NCBI GenBank assembly: GCA_009746045.1
Contig: RPFO01000383.1
Coordinates: 1-41,660, forward strand
Source: Mesostigma viride
Taxonomy: Eukaryota; Streptophyta; Mesostigmatophyceae; Mesostigmatales; Mesostigmataceae
Reading direction: 5' to 3'
Length of the DNA: 41,660 nt
Made by a program: the position numbers and the translations under genes. Positions 28,188 through 39,335 of this stretch are shown here, one piece after another; positions within the stretch are counted from its first letter, which is position 1, and each line of letters starts with the position of its first letter. Under the pieces are notes generated by a model, which searched no databases, had not been told where the DNA came from, and worked only from the letters and a program-made list of their open reading frames with translations.

Positions 28188-29130
28188 TCAATAGTCATCT
28201 TCTTCAGAACTGCTGTCCGAGGGGTTGCTTGCATCAACATCATCTTCTGATGACATAGTGTCATCCCCACTAGTGTCGCAATAGTTCACAGCTTTACGCT
28301 GCCTTCCACTGGCCCTCTTTGCCATAGGGACCTCCTCAATTACAACGGTGGGCTGGCTAGGTCCAGCATCTGTGGGAGCACCACGCTTGCGGCTGCGCCC
28401 TCGAGCAGGTGCCTTGCCAGCGCGGCGCACCACGTCGCCATCACCTAGGTCTGCCGCTGCCACCTTCTTCTTCTTGGACCCCTTCTTCTTGCCTTTCTTC
28501 TTGCCACTAGGCGGTGGCGGTGGCATCGGCTCACCCTCCTCAATCACTTCAAACTGCGGCATGGTGGGGAAATCTGCTGCCACGCTGTGATACACATGGT
28601 TACTGAGGGCAGATTGCGCCTGATGTGCCATGCTCCATGGCAGTTTGGCAGGGATTACCACCATTTCGGGAGCATAGCATTCATCGACGACATACCCAAC
28701 TGAGCTCACTGCACCTGGCAACACAAGGCACGACGACCTGGGGGCCTGTGCGCTGCTGATGACCACCAACCTCTCGTGGGGCAGGTGAGCGACATGAAGG
28801 CGATCAAAAAGCTCCACCTTCAACAACAGCTGCCATTCCCAGCCCCCTCGTGGGTACTCTAACCTGGCCTTCAGAATGTGTGTAATGAAACCAAAGTCTA
28901 CACCGCCCGGGCCATGCACCGCAACTCCCGCATTCTTGTGCCGCTTTCCCTGGGATTGGTCCGCAGCCTCCGTGCGGTAGTTGAACCTGTGTATCCTGAC
29001 TTTGTGGAAAGAATCCGCGTAGCGCTTCACGCCCCCACACGCCGCTACAATGCCTTGCGGCACAAGCGGCGTCAGGTTTAATGATGCCCATGCAAGCACG
29101 TTGAACGTTGTGTCAGCACAGCGATCTCGC
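28188..29130 (-). CDS. Terminal exon of a CACTA/KDZ-type transposase
   Basis: A 3' splice site (TGAATGCAG, AG at 29132-29131) opens the exon. The frame gives RDRCADTTFNVLAW, then KRHKNAGVAVHGPGG, FGFITHILKARLEY and WQLLLKVELFDRL. The order of an Asn-Ala-Gly-Val strand, an FG.I..I strand and an LF-D block resembles the DUF4216-like C-terminal domain of CACTA transposases. A Lys-rich stretch (SGKKKGKKKGSKKKK), KRASGRQRKAV and an acidic Ser/Asp/Glu tail follow, consistent with nuclear import and chromatin contact. It lies inside the CACTA ends and in a consistent direction. The catalytic exons are not found upstream, so the gene is incomplete. It may be kin to the gene at 1-5367. Confidence 0.5.
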
Positions 29131-29493
29131 CTGCATTCAAACAAACGCACACCGATAACCCAGCAAAGAGTATTATTATTGCAAGTATTGGTTATTAAAA
29201 AAAATAGAACAGATACAACACAGGACGCTTTTACTGGCGGCAAGATCATGGCACCCGGATGGGTAAAACCAAACAAACTAGATATTAATTACTAGGGCTG
29301 GCTTTGTGACAGTAAAACATGATTGCATGGCTAATCCCAAGGCGCCTTTCAATAGGACTGAATTAAAATAACCAAAGCAGACGGCGTAAGTAGCATTTGC
29401 AAAAAACAAGGCTCACCAGTAGGCCTCGTCGCCATTCGCAGGGTCGCTGTAATCAGCCTTGGGAAGGGCATCTTCTACCAGCAAATCCCTTGC

Positions 29494-29563
29494 CGCGTTG
29501 TGTCAGCACAGCGATCCCCCCTGCATCCAAACAAAGGCACACCGATAACCAAGCAAAGAGTAT
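29494..29563 (-). repeat. Duplicate of the transposase intron-exon border
   Basis: About 70 bp beginning CGTTGTGTCAGCACAGCGAT match 29105-29172, which covers the start of the transposase exon and its 3' splice site, with about ten differences. It is a local duplication. Confidence 0.7.
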
Positions 29564-29569
29564 GCAAAT

Positions 29570-30512
29570 GTGTAGCCTTGTTCATTGAAATTATGGCTGG
29601 CTTACGCAAAGAGCGACTGTAAGATGACCTATACAGTGGGGCCGGAAACAGCTTGCTTGATCAGGGCGTGTTTTTCGAGCTTCACTGGCCGGGAGTGTCT
29701 AGTGGTGAGAACCATTGCTGCGATCGCTTTCCCACCATTTACGAGGAAATACCCGCAAATGAAAAACCACTGAAACGGTCTAGCTAGTCAGTCATTACAT
29801 TAGCCACATGCCATCATGCATGTTTCCAAACGTCCAGGAACTGCACACGGTGCAAATGCCATTTGCAGTGCAAAAATCCAGAGGACACGACCTCATTGCT
29901 TCATATTTGTATGCAGAAGACTAAAAAAGTAACATGCATTAATGGCCCGCATGCATAAAGGGCCTGAATTCTGATGCGGGCCCAACGGCAGCACCGCCAA
30001 AGCAGATAAGGGCCCGCAGTCTGATGCGGGCCCCACGGCACCACCGCCATAGCAGAGCTCGAAGGTCGTGGTGCGCGTGAAACGTACGTATGCCCTTTGT
30101 CGGTAGGTGCCGTTGGGGTCAAATTGGGTGCCGCCAAAATCGGGCCGACGCGTCAATAGACTGAGGCCGTCGATGAGAGCCATCATGCGGCTTGGGGAAC
30201 TTCAGCTAAGTTAACTTAACGCAAACCACTGGTCGCCCGCGTCGGGAACCGGCCCAACGGCTCTCCCGCAACAGAAAATTACGCGGCATACTGCATAAGT
30301 CGTCGGATTGTTAGATTTCGACGGTCAAGATTTCATGATGAGGTTTGCGTTCAATTTGCCGCAGTTTGCCGCCCAGAGAAAGTAGTTGTTGGACTCGTTG
30401 CCCACGATGAAACACAATCAAGCAAGCCGTTTCCGGCCCCACCGTGTAGGTCATGTAGTCGCTCTTCACGTCAGCCAGCCGTAATTTCAATGCACAAGGC
30501 TACACATTTCCA
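29570..30512. mobile_element. Small non-autonomous TIR element
   Basis: About 95 bp at 29573-29665 (AAATGTGTAGCCTTGT..., GCCGGAAACAGCTTGCTTGA) are repeated inverted at 30410-30510 with roughly 85% identity. This gives a 940-bp element without a transposase. The target duplication is not clear. Inside are a 50-bp duplication and a 97-codon minus-strand frame of unknown meaning. Confidence 0.6.
29959..30058. repeat. 50-bp tandem duplication with CTGATGCGGGCCC
   Basis: Two adjacent copies of a GC-rich unit share TCTGATGCGGGCCC and CACCGCCA.AGCAGA. Confidence 0.75.
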
Positions 30513-31423
30513 TCTCCATTCATATTCATAATCCTGCACGACTCGAAAACGCGGACAAGATAACGGCAGGCTCGAGCTACCATGGTCCGGATTCTCCCGA
30601 TTTCTGGCCTGCGCTGGTTGTCTCCTTGATATTGGCAACTCTCTCCGGTAAGAGATTTTCCGCAGTTTGGCTGTTTCGAAACGTTAATTAAGTGAGATGC
30701 CTTCGGATCAGGAGACTCACACAGCCGCGAAATCATGCCAAAGGTCATATGTTCGATCCCTTGCTGGTAGCTTCTGAGCTTTCTTATTTTCTGTGTTCCG
30801 CGGAATCTCAGATTTGGGCCGCTAGCGTTTTCACGTTTGTTGCTTTCTGATCCGACGACAACGTTGTGCCTTGCTCGTGTGACATCTGGCGCATGGTGTG
30901 ATTCATGTGTATGGTGCTGCCTTGCCACATGGGGCTGCTTTGCCATAAGAGTGAGTGTTGGGTTCTACACATTTGCTGCATGGACCGTTAGGTGCTGGTG
31001 AGCTCTTCCTTGTAGAATGGTGATGTCTATGTCAAGGATCTGATGTCTTTTTTGTCTCTTGCACTGCTTTCATTTTAGGGGGAATTATAGGTGTCATTAT
31101 TTTGGCATTTGAAGGTATAGATGTTTATCTGCAAGGGCCTGTTTTTTTTCCCCCGGCCTCTTGCATGCATGGATGTGTAGAATTGTATGTTGATGGAATT
31201 ATGATTTGCCATACACATTTGCTGAGCTCAAGATCCTTGTAGAACGCTTACATCTATGTCAAGGATCTGATTTCTTTTCCTCTTGCGTATATTGTGTCGG
31301 TTTGCTTTATTTCTTGCAGGGACCACGAGAGTAAAATGCAAGCGGTTCCACTTTCAAGTCAGCATGTGACGCCCTGTCGACCGGCCCGCTTTGTTAGCTA
31401 GCTACCATATAGTATTTGATGAT
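30513..31423. other. No gene; imperfect ~230-bp duplication
   Basis: CCTTGTAGAA followed by CTATGTCAAGGATCTGAT occurs near 31010-31045 and again near 31240-31272, each preceded by ACACATTTGCTG. No convincing frame. Poly-T runs precede a possible 3' splice site TTCTTGCAG at about 31319. Confidence 0.4.
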
Positions 31424-31575
31424 AGGCATTGAATGCGAAAGATGTCATAACGCCATAACAGACTGTGTTGAACAGGCATTGAATGCCGAAGATGTCATAA
31501 CGCCATAACAGACTGTGTTGAAAAGGCATATTTGAATGCCGAAGATGTACATAACGCCATAACAGTGTTGAATAG
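31424..31575. repeat. 50-bp tandem repeat, three copies
   Basis: Units starting AGGCAT at 31424, 31474 and 31524 share GATGT.ATAACGCCATAACAG and end TGTGTTGAA. The third has small insertions and a deletion. Confidence 0.9.
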
Positions 31576-31737
31576 TTGAATCAACGGGTTCTTGCAGCTG
31601 TAAACATTAAAATTATTCAAACATTTAATGAAAAAATCATTATTGTTCGTGCTGTTTTGAACAGCGGTTGTTACTGGCACTGCATGCATGTGTCTGCTGC
31701 CAGCATATTGCATTATGGGTGTGTTTTTCAGCGCTGT

Positions 31738-32055
31738 GTTTTCTCACTTTTCTCACTTTTCTCACGTCCTGTTTTTCTCACTTTTCTCACGTCCTGATTT
31801 TCTCACTTTTCTCACGTTTCACACCTCCCGTTTTTCTCACTTATCTCACGTCCTGTTTTTTGAGATTTTTCTCACGTTTTTCCCCTTTTTTCACCTTTTT
31901 GGGGCAATCTCACCCGGGTGAGAAACGTGTTTTCTCACCCATTCTCACCCCATTCTCACCCTTTTTTCTCACCTTTCTCACCCATTCTCACCCATTTCTC
32001 ACCCTTTTTCTCACCTTTCTCACCCTTTTTCTCACCATTTCTCACCCATTCTCAA
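31738..32055. repeat. TTTCTCAC subterminal array (right end of the CACTA)
   Basis: A dense run of TTTCTCACG in its inner half and TTCTCACCC in its outer half, inverse in orientation to the left array at 27764-28030. Confidence 0.85.
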
Positions 32056-32071
32056 AGCCGAGTTCCTAGTG

Positions 32072-34750
32072 TGCCCTACTCATCAAAACGCCTCCGCCTC
32101 TTGGGGGGAGGTGGCTTGCCCACAGGGTCGGGCGGGTGAGCTTTGACAACCTTCTGCCACCGCGTCTTGTTCTGTATGGCAGTCCAAAGAAGGGAGAGAG
32201 AGTGGATGCGGTATTCAAACTGGGCTGGGACCAGTAGGTCATCCAGCAACATCTGGACGTAGTTCGTGATGTCCATGTTTCCCTACCCTTTGGGGAATGC
32301 CCTTGGGGCCAGGCCAGGTCAGAATGTGCCGCCCTGGCTGGCCAAGCCGCTGGGGGCCTGCCGGCCAGACCAAGGGCGGTGTCGATCTGGCTGGTGCCAG
32401 CAAGGTGTCCTACATATGCTATCCTACGCTGTCTAATCTCGTCCGAAATACGAGGCATGCCCTGATACAAAGACTCTGATGACGGGCGCTTGGAAAACCC
32501 TACGTTCAGGACCTGTCCCGAGAGCATCCTGTAAACTGTGCCGTCTAGCTTAGCTGCCAGTGTGGGTGTGAGTGTCCACGCCTCGGCGCCATACGTGAGC
32601 ACCGTGAGGACGAGGACCTTGAAGAGCATGCGCTTGCGGTGCTCGCCCAGGCCCTTGGAGCGCCAGTAGGTGTTGAGCGAACGAAGCCTAGCCCAGGCCA
32701 GGCCAATGCGGATGTCCACATCATCGGCGGTGTCAGGGAGCCAACTCCCCAACAGTTTGAAGCGATCGCGGAACGGGACCGTCGTCCCGTCGAGCAGGCG
32801 CGGCAGCGGCGGTGTACTGGAGGCCCCAATCACCATCGCCTCAGTTTTGACACTAATCTCCAGCCCCACCGCCCTCGCCTCCAGGCCCAGACAGTCCAGC
32901 CAGCCAGGTCTGAATGTGCTCGGGGCGCGCGATGAGGGTGGTGTCATCCGCATAAATCAGGTCGGCCATGCAGGCGGTAGCCATGCAGGTTGAACCCCGC
33001 CATGCTCTTTCTCGTTAAGGATGTCCAAGCCTGGCTCGAACGTTTAAGAGCAGTAAAGCGCGCACGTGCTCGGCGCATGACGTGATCCACGACAATAATG
33101 AACAGGTATGGGGACAGGACTCAACCTTGCCAAACCCCGTGGTGAAGGGGGAATGGAGGGGTGGTGCCTTCCGCAGTCCGCACTACTGCCTGTGAGCCCT
33201 CATACAGGCGCCGAATGGCAGCAATAAACGCTGGTGCATGGCACGTACCCGATCCAGAGCTAGGATGGCCCAAAGAGCCTCCCAGAGGACCGTGTCAAAG
33301 GCCTTGATATAGTCAACAAAAATGAAGACCAGCGGCAAACTGTCAGGGGGAAGGCGACGCACCTCCTCCATCAACCGGCACGCGACAAACACAGCCATGA
33401 CAGTGTTACGACCACGACGGAAACCCATCTGAGACTCACCCAGGTGTGGGTCCAGCGCGGCGCGGAGCCTGTGCAGCATCATATGCGCATGAAGACCTTC
33501 AGCGCGGCGCTCTGGAGGCAGACACCCCGGTAGTTACCGGGGTCAGCAGCAGAGCCCTTCTTGTACAGCATGACGCGGATGGCCGTCTGCCACTCAGCAG
33601 CTGCGGAGGCTCGTCAGAAAGCAGGACACGGTTGCAGAACGCCACTAGAAGATCCCTAACCGCCAGATCAGGGGTCTTCAGCAGCTCAGCAGAAGAAAGG
33701 TGGCCGGCACCGACCGCCGCATCGTACCGCAGGCGAGCAAGGGCGCCGTCCAATTCCTTCAAAGTGAAGGGGTGGACGACGTTGTCGGTGGCAAGGCAGC
33801 CCTCCTGCAAGGCGGTGACTTGGTAGTCTGCGGCCGAGGAGGGGGGCGCCGGCGGCGGCGGGGGTCCGGCAACCCCGAGGCGGGCGGCCGTCTCGGGGTG
33901 AAGCGGCGGGGGGGGGGGCGCGAGCCCCACCGGATAAGGAAACATTGTGGGCCAACCAGCGGTCAAGGCTGACCGGCGCCGTGCCGTCCCCCGTGTGCTC
34001 CACCGGGCCGGGTGCGCTGCGGCCGGCCGCGCCGAGCCGGTCGAGGTAGTACCACATGTCCTTGCCCTGGTTGCGAGCCTGGCAGGCCTTGGCATCTGCG
34101 ATGCACTGGGCCGCCTCCACGTCCTGAGCGTGCTCGTAGGCCTCCACGAGGGCGGCCTTGAGCACTGGTTTCTGCAGCGGGTCCCAGTTACGCTTGAGGC
34201 GGTGCCGGGCGGCCAAGACCTTGGGGTCCTGGCGGTAGAGCGGGCCGGGGCGGCGGCGGGGCATGACCGGCAGGTGCCGGGCGGCCGCCAGCAACGGGGC
34301 ACGGGCCGCAAAGCCCGCAAAAATGGCGGCGTTGGGGGCACCCTTGTCCAGCTCGTCGACGTCCGCCCGGGCGTCCAGGGCCGACATGTACTCCAGTCGG
34401 CACCGATTCCGCGCGTGCTCGGCGTCCGTCCAGTCCTCTGGATCTGCCCGGACCGGGCGTAGAGCAGACCAGTCAGGGCGGGCCACTGGGGCGCGGCGCT
34501 CGGGGACGTGGAACCGGAGCCGAATGGTCGCGCGCACCAACCAGTGGTCAGAGCACACAGTGGGCGTGTCAAACACTCGGGTGTCCAGAACCGAGGTGAA
34601 CCTGGGCTGCCGTACCACCACGTAGTCCAAACAGGCCTGACGGCCGTTAGGGCCACGAAAAGTGACCAAGTCCTGTGAGGGACGTTGGAAGTGGCAGTTG
34701 ACAGCAACCATCCCGCTATCCCGCAAAAAATCAATACACATGGAGCTCAC
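32072..34750 (-). pseudogene. LINE with APE endonuclease and reverse transcriptase, frameshifted
   Basis: From 34750 the frame holds the end of an APE-type endonuclease: FRGPNGRQACLDYVVVRQ and TVCSDHWLVRATI, with the closing SDH. After a linker, the frame changes near the G10 run at 33909-33918 and again near 33600. The RT then shows FTLKELDGALARLRYDAAVG, MGFRRGRNTVMAVF, FVDYIKAFDTVLWEAL (motif A), ADLIYADDTTLI (motif C, about 32975-32935), GLEISVKTEAMV, FKLLGSWLPD and VLTVLTYGAEAWTL. This is a standard non-LTR order. It is 5'-truncated, lacking most of the endonuclease. Its 3' end stops at the CACTA border and may continue at 25715. Confidence 0.82.
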
Positions 34751-35232
34751 ATATCAAGGAGACAACCAACACATGAGCTCATTGATTAATTAATTAATAG
34801 ACACGTGACTGCGTCACGTGAGCATAAGTCCTCAGCGGGAGGGGAACATGGGATGGAATGGATGGTGTAAGCTGTGTAGGTCCTAGTTACAGGGTTGTGG
34901 GCACCGCGGCCCGAATCGCTATGAATGCCATACGCGCGGGTCACACGCGGAGCCCCCACAGACTTGGGGGTGGTCTCCTTCATCACTACTCAGTTGCCAT
35001 GTAGCCTTGCGTACCATCTGCCTCCATATTACAGACGAACTAGGAGGCTGCATGCCCGGGTGTGAGCCCGTCACGTCTAGTGTAGCACATGATGTCCATG
35101 CCGAGTCTATCACGAAAAGTCCACGGGTGGCGGCCCCGCCGCGCGCGGCCTGGGGCGCGCCAGGTGTCAGAGGACATATCGCCCAGGCTGGGCGGGCTTG
35201 GTGCCAGCTAGTCTATCTGATGTGTCTACCGC
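34751..35232. other. Spacer with a short palindrome
   Basis: CACGTGACTGCGTCACGTG (34803-34821) is an inverted repeat with 8-bp arms. A short ATTA run lies at 34782-34799. No gene seen. Confidence 0.5.
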
Positions 35233-35303
35233 AGTCATGTGTCTATTAATTAATTAATTAATTAATTAATAAATTAATTAATTAATTAATTAATTAATTA
35301 ATC
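35233..35303. repeat. (TTAA)n/(ATTA)n run at the LINE 3' end
   Basis: About 15 TAAT units with one interruption directly follow, on the minus strand, the last codons of the LINE copy at 35294-36114. This is where a LINE tail is expected. Confidence 0.85.
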
Positions 35304-36114
35304 AATGTGTCTACCTGATCTGTGCGGGCCGAGTGCCCGGCTAGGCCCAGGCGTCGGTGCCTACTAATAATGTGGGAAACATAGGGCAAATCAACGCACA
35401 AATCCTCATTACTAATGTGCAAACCAAAGGGGGGGCCTTGCGCAGCACTGATCTTGGTGACGTTGTCGTCGAGTCGTTGCTCAAGCTCCTCATGCGTCAG
35501 TGTCCAGGTCTCGGCGCCGTAGGTCAGTATCGTCAGAATGACGACCTTGAAGAGGTCACGCTTGACGATCCGGCGGCCGGGGGTAGGGCGGGGTTGCTCC
35601 ACCAACCGAGCGGCGGCCGGTGGTCGGTCATCATGGAGTTGCGCCCACGCCATGCCGATCTGTGTCGTCAGGTCGTCCTCGCAGTCGGGAAGCCAACTGC
35701 CGAGCAGCTTGAAGCGGCCTGAAGTAGGGTAGTTGACCTCGGTGTCGTCTAAGTGAGGCGGAGTGTGGGTGGGGGCCCTGCCATGCCGAGGGCCAGGGCC
35801 TCCGTTTTGGGGCTGATTTCTAGACCCGCCCGCGGGCCAACTAACCGCCCGACTAGCCTCGAGCGCCAGGCAGTCCAGCCAAAGTTGGGCAGACTCCGGC
35901 TAGTCTTGATGAGCGTGATGTCGTCGGCATAAATGAGGTCAGCTAGTAAATTCTGCTTGTTAGTCGGCCCCCCTTCCCCAAGCTTGTTCGTGATCGCCAG
36001 GCCAGGGGCATGCCTGGCCTGCAATGCTAGCAAAGCGCCGAGCACGTGCCTGGCGCATAACGTAAGGCGCATAACATGAGCTGGCATATGTCGAACAAAT
36101 GGCAGCTCAGCCAT
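35294..36114 (-). pseudogene. Second LINE copy, RT 3' half only
   Basis: The frame from 36114 has LLADLIYADDITLIKTS, the RT motif C, and GLEISPKTEALALG. After a frame change near 35750 the frame from 35653 has RDLFKVVILTILTYGAETWTLT, ending RTDQVDTLIN as it runs into the TAAT tail. These blocks align with those of the LINE at 32072-34750 (ADLIYADD, GLEIS.KTEA, LFKV..LT.LTYGAE.WTLT), so both belong to one family. It is severely 5'-truncated near 36117. The region 36115-36418 shows nothing. Confidence 0.78.
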
Positions 36115-36418
36115 CTGCCGGAGTCACACCGAGCCTATAGCGGTGGAAGTTCATGGCCATGGGTGGCACGTGTAAATTAATTGCGGATTTCAGTACATAG
36201 TTAATGGGTGGCACAGGCCCCCATCTAGAGTTATGGAGTCCGCGGTTCGGATCAGTGTGCATATGTGGCCGGCTAGTTGTCTCACTTAATCAGCGGTCGA
36301 TGCCGAATGAGACGTGCCGTGCCGTTTACACATTATACTGGTGTGCAACCTCGCGTTCGGTTCGGCGCATCCCCTTCCGGGAACCCTGACGGTCATACGG
36401 CCAAACTGAACACAATCA

Positions 36419-36608
36419 GGCGGAGCCAATTTTCGGAAGAACCGGTAGGTTCGCCAGAATTGGCGAAGCTTATAAGGCCGTACCGGCACGTGAGAAAAGA
36501 CATAGGAATAGGGGATAAAATCCGTCAATCCATACATCCCTACATCCACCGAATTGGTCCCTAATTTGCAACCATAAGGGTGAGGTTCTTCCGAAAATTG
36601 GCTCCGCC
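36419..36608. mobile_element. 190-bp foldback (MITE-like) element
   Basis: Perfect 25-bp inverted repeats, beginning GGCGGAGCCAATTTTCGG, lie at 36419-36443 and 36584-36608 around 140 bp of non-coding sequence. A flanking duplication could not be identified. Confidence 0.7.
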
Positions 36609-37753
36609 GTAGAGTTTCAACGGGCAAGTTGCAAACACGCACGTTACTTGATAGCAAAATGACCGGCCGGGCATCCGCTCCGCACGAACGGCCGGTGTCG
36701 GTGAGCTCCAGTCCCGGCCGGCCGTGGCTCCGCGCCGACTGCCGAGCGACCGTGCATGCGGCCACGGTCGGACGCTGAACTATACGGGTAATGTAAAACT
36801 GACAGCTGCAACCTGCGCGCGACTTTTGCCTGTAAAATGGCCGGAGATGGACTGGAGGCAATCGCGCGCATTTATGGCCACGACATAGCTCGTGTAAGGG
36901 CGAGGGAAATTATCCAGACACGACGGCCGAAGGCATATAGTACGTTTTTCCTCCGCAGATTTGGCCTCGTATTAAAACCTGCTCGCACAGTATTATTCAG
37001 ATACGATCCAGACATGGGATAATTGCCTAATTCCGACCACGCTTGCTACGGATAACGAGAGTACCCGGTTGGTCCAATTGATCGTAGATGACGATTGAAA
37101 TGCCTGATTAGGTGGGTATCGGTGCTCCCTGGTTCGAGCCGGGGGGCAATTGGCCCATGGGGGCTCACGGCTGTCAAGTATGCGAAAACGTCGTCGGGCC
37201 ATTTCACTGTGCATCATGCGTGAGGCAATTGTACGTGACCTCTGAACCCCAACCACGGATAGCACCCACGCACTCAATATGCTGTAGAAACTCGAGGATT
37301 TCTTTTGAAGGAGATCCTTCTGTGACTCGCACGCTTTACAACTCCGTTTTCTTCGTCCTGGCCACAGAATTGCTTGCCACCCCAACGTTTTGGCCCTTCA
37401 CAACCCGCTTTGCACTCAAACACGATCAAACTGATCATTCGCCCCTTTCTGAACACTCCGCGCTGTGACGGTGCGTTTAACCTTGTGCCTATATAGAATT
37501 TTCGAGCGTCATCGCAAGCTGAAGCGATTAAAGAGCATCCGAGATGCTTACCGGGCTCAATTGGAGGAGAAACTAAGCCGCCAGGTGGGCCGCCGTGCCA
37601 GGCCCTCCAATTACTTGCTTTCAATTGTTTTCCTATCTTGCTGACGCGTGGCTTAACTCGTACCTTCGACGCCGGTATGCCCTTACCTGTTGCCATTCCT
37701 CTGCCTCGATTTTGGCCTGCATGTGGTCTATACTATTAAGCACGCCTCACCTG
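36609..37753. other. No confident gene
   Basis: A 61-codon plus-strand frame (ATG 36837, MAGDGLEAIARIYGHDIARV) is the most protein-like, but nothing supports it further. Frames of 118-140 codons at 37112-37696 overlap on both strands and are unrecognised. GGCCGGC-rich sequence lies at 36660-36775. Confidence 0.35.
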
Positions 37754-38900
37754 GTTCCCTCCCTCCCTCCCTCCCTCCCTCCCTCCCTCCCTCCCTCCCT
37801 CCTCCCTCCCTCCCTCCCTCCCTCCCTCCCTCCTCCCTCCCTCCCTCCCTCCCTCCCTCCCTCCTCCCTCCTCCTCCCTCCCTCCTCCCTCCCTCCCTCC
37901 CTCCTCCCTCCCTCCCTCCCTCCCTCCCTCCCTCCTCCCTCCTCCCTCCCTCCCTCCCTCCTCCCTCCCTCCCTCCCTCCCTCCCTCCCTCCTCCCTCCC
38001 TCCCTCCCTCCTCCCTCCCTCCCTCCCTCCCTCCTCCCTCCCTCCTCCCTCCCTCCCTCCCTCCCTCCTCCCTCCCTCCCTCCCTCCCTCCTCCTCCCTC
38101 CCTCCCTCCCTCCCTCCCTCCCTCCCTCCCTCCCTCCCTCCCTCCCTCCCTCCCTCTCCTCCCTCCTCCCTCCCTCCCTCCCTCCCTCCCTCCTCCCTCC
38201 CTCCTCCCTCCCTCCCTCCTCCCTCCCTCCTCCCTCCTCCCTCCCTCCCTCCCTCCCTCCTCCCTCCCTCCCTCCCTCCCTCCCTCCCCCTCCTCCCTCC
38301 TCCCTCCCTCCCTCCCTCCCTCCTCCCTCCTCCCTCCCTCCTCCTCCCTCCCTCCCTCCCTCCCTCCCTCCCTCCCTCCCTCCCTCCCTCCCTCCCTCCC
38401 TCCCTCCCTCCTCCTCCCTCCTCCCTCCCTCCCTCCCTCCCTCCTCCCTCCCTCCCTCCCTCCCTCCCTCCCTCCCTCCCTCCCTCCCTCCTCCCTCCCT
38501 CCCTCCTCCCTCCCTCTCCTCTCCTCCCTCCCTCCCTCCCTCCCTCCCTCCCTCCCTCCCTCCCTCCCTCCCCCCCCTCCCTCCCCCCTCCTCCCCCTCC
38601 CTCCCTCCCTCCCTCCCTCCCTCCCTCCCTCCCTCCTCCTCCTCCCTCCCTCCCTCCCTCCCTCCCTCCCTCCCTCCCTCCCTCCCTCCCTCCCTCCCTC
38701 CCTCCCTCCCTCCCTCCCTCCCTCCTCCCTCCCTCCCTCCCTCCTCCCTCCCTCCCTCCCTCCCTCCCTCCCTCCTCCTCCTCCCTCCCTCCCTCCTCCC
38801 TCCCCTCCTCCCTCCCTCCCTCCTCCCTCCCTCCCTCCCTCCCTCCTCCCTCCCTCCCTCCTCCCTCCCTCCCTCCCTCCCTCCCTCCCTCCCTCCTCCC
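37754..38900. repeat. CCCT/CCT polypyrimidine tract
   Basis: More than 1.1 kb of CCTCCCT units, a mixture of CCCT tetramers and CCT trimers. The minus strand is purely GGGA/GGA and rich in G-runs. The very long frames on both strands here are by-products of the repeat. Confidence 0.97.

Positions 38901-39335
<435 letters not shown>

Larger units (their letters stand above)
25716..32071 (-). mobile_element. CACTA (EnSpm) transposon with subterminal GTGAGAAA arrays
   Basis: The left end reads CACTAGGAACTC (25716) and the right end is its exact inverse (ending 32071). The dinucleotide TG stands outside both ends, a possible 2-bp target duplication. Both subterminal regions are packed with GTGAGAAA/TTTCTCAC words pointing inward from each end (25737-25800 plus 27764-28030; 31738-32055). 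Both hold the palindrome TCTCACCNGGGTGAGA (27799-27814 and 31908-31923) at similar distances from the ends once the nested insertion is removed. A transposase C-terminal exon lies inside on the minus strand. Subterminal repeats bound by the transposase are typical of the family. Much of the transposase is missing, so it is non-autonomous. Confidence 0.7.

Noticed and set aside
30700-30780. tRNA-like sequence with GTTCGATCC
   Set aside because: The T-loop-like word has no matching stem and no anticodon or acceptor arms.
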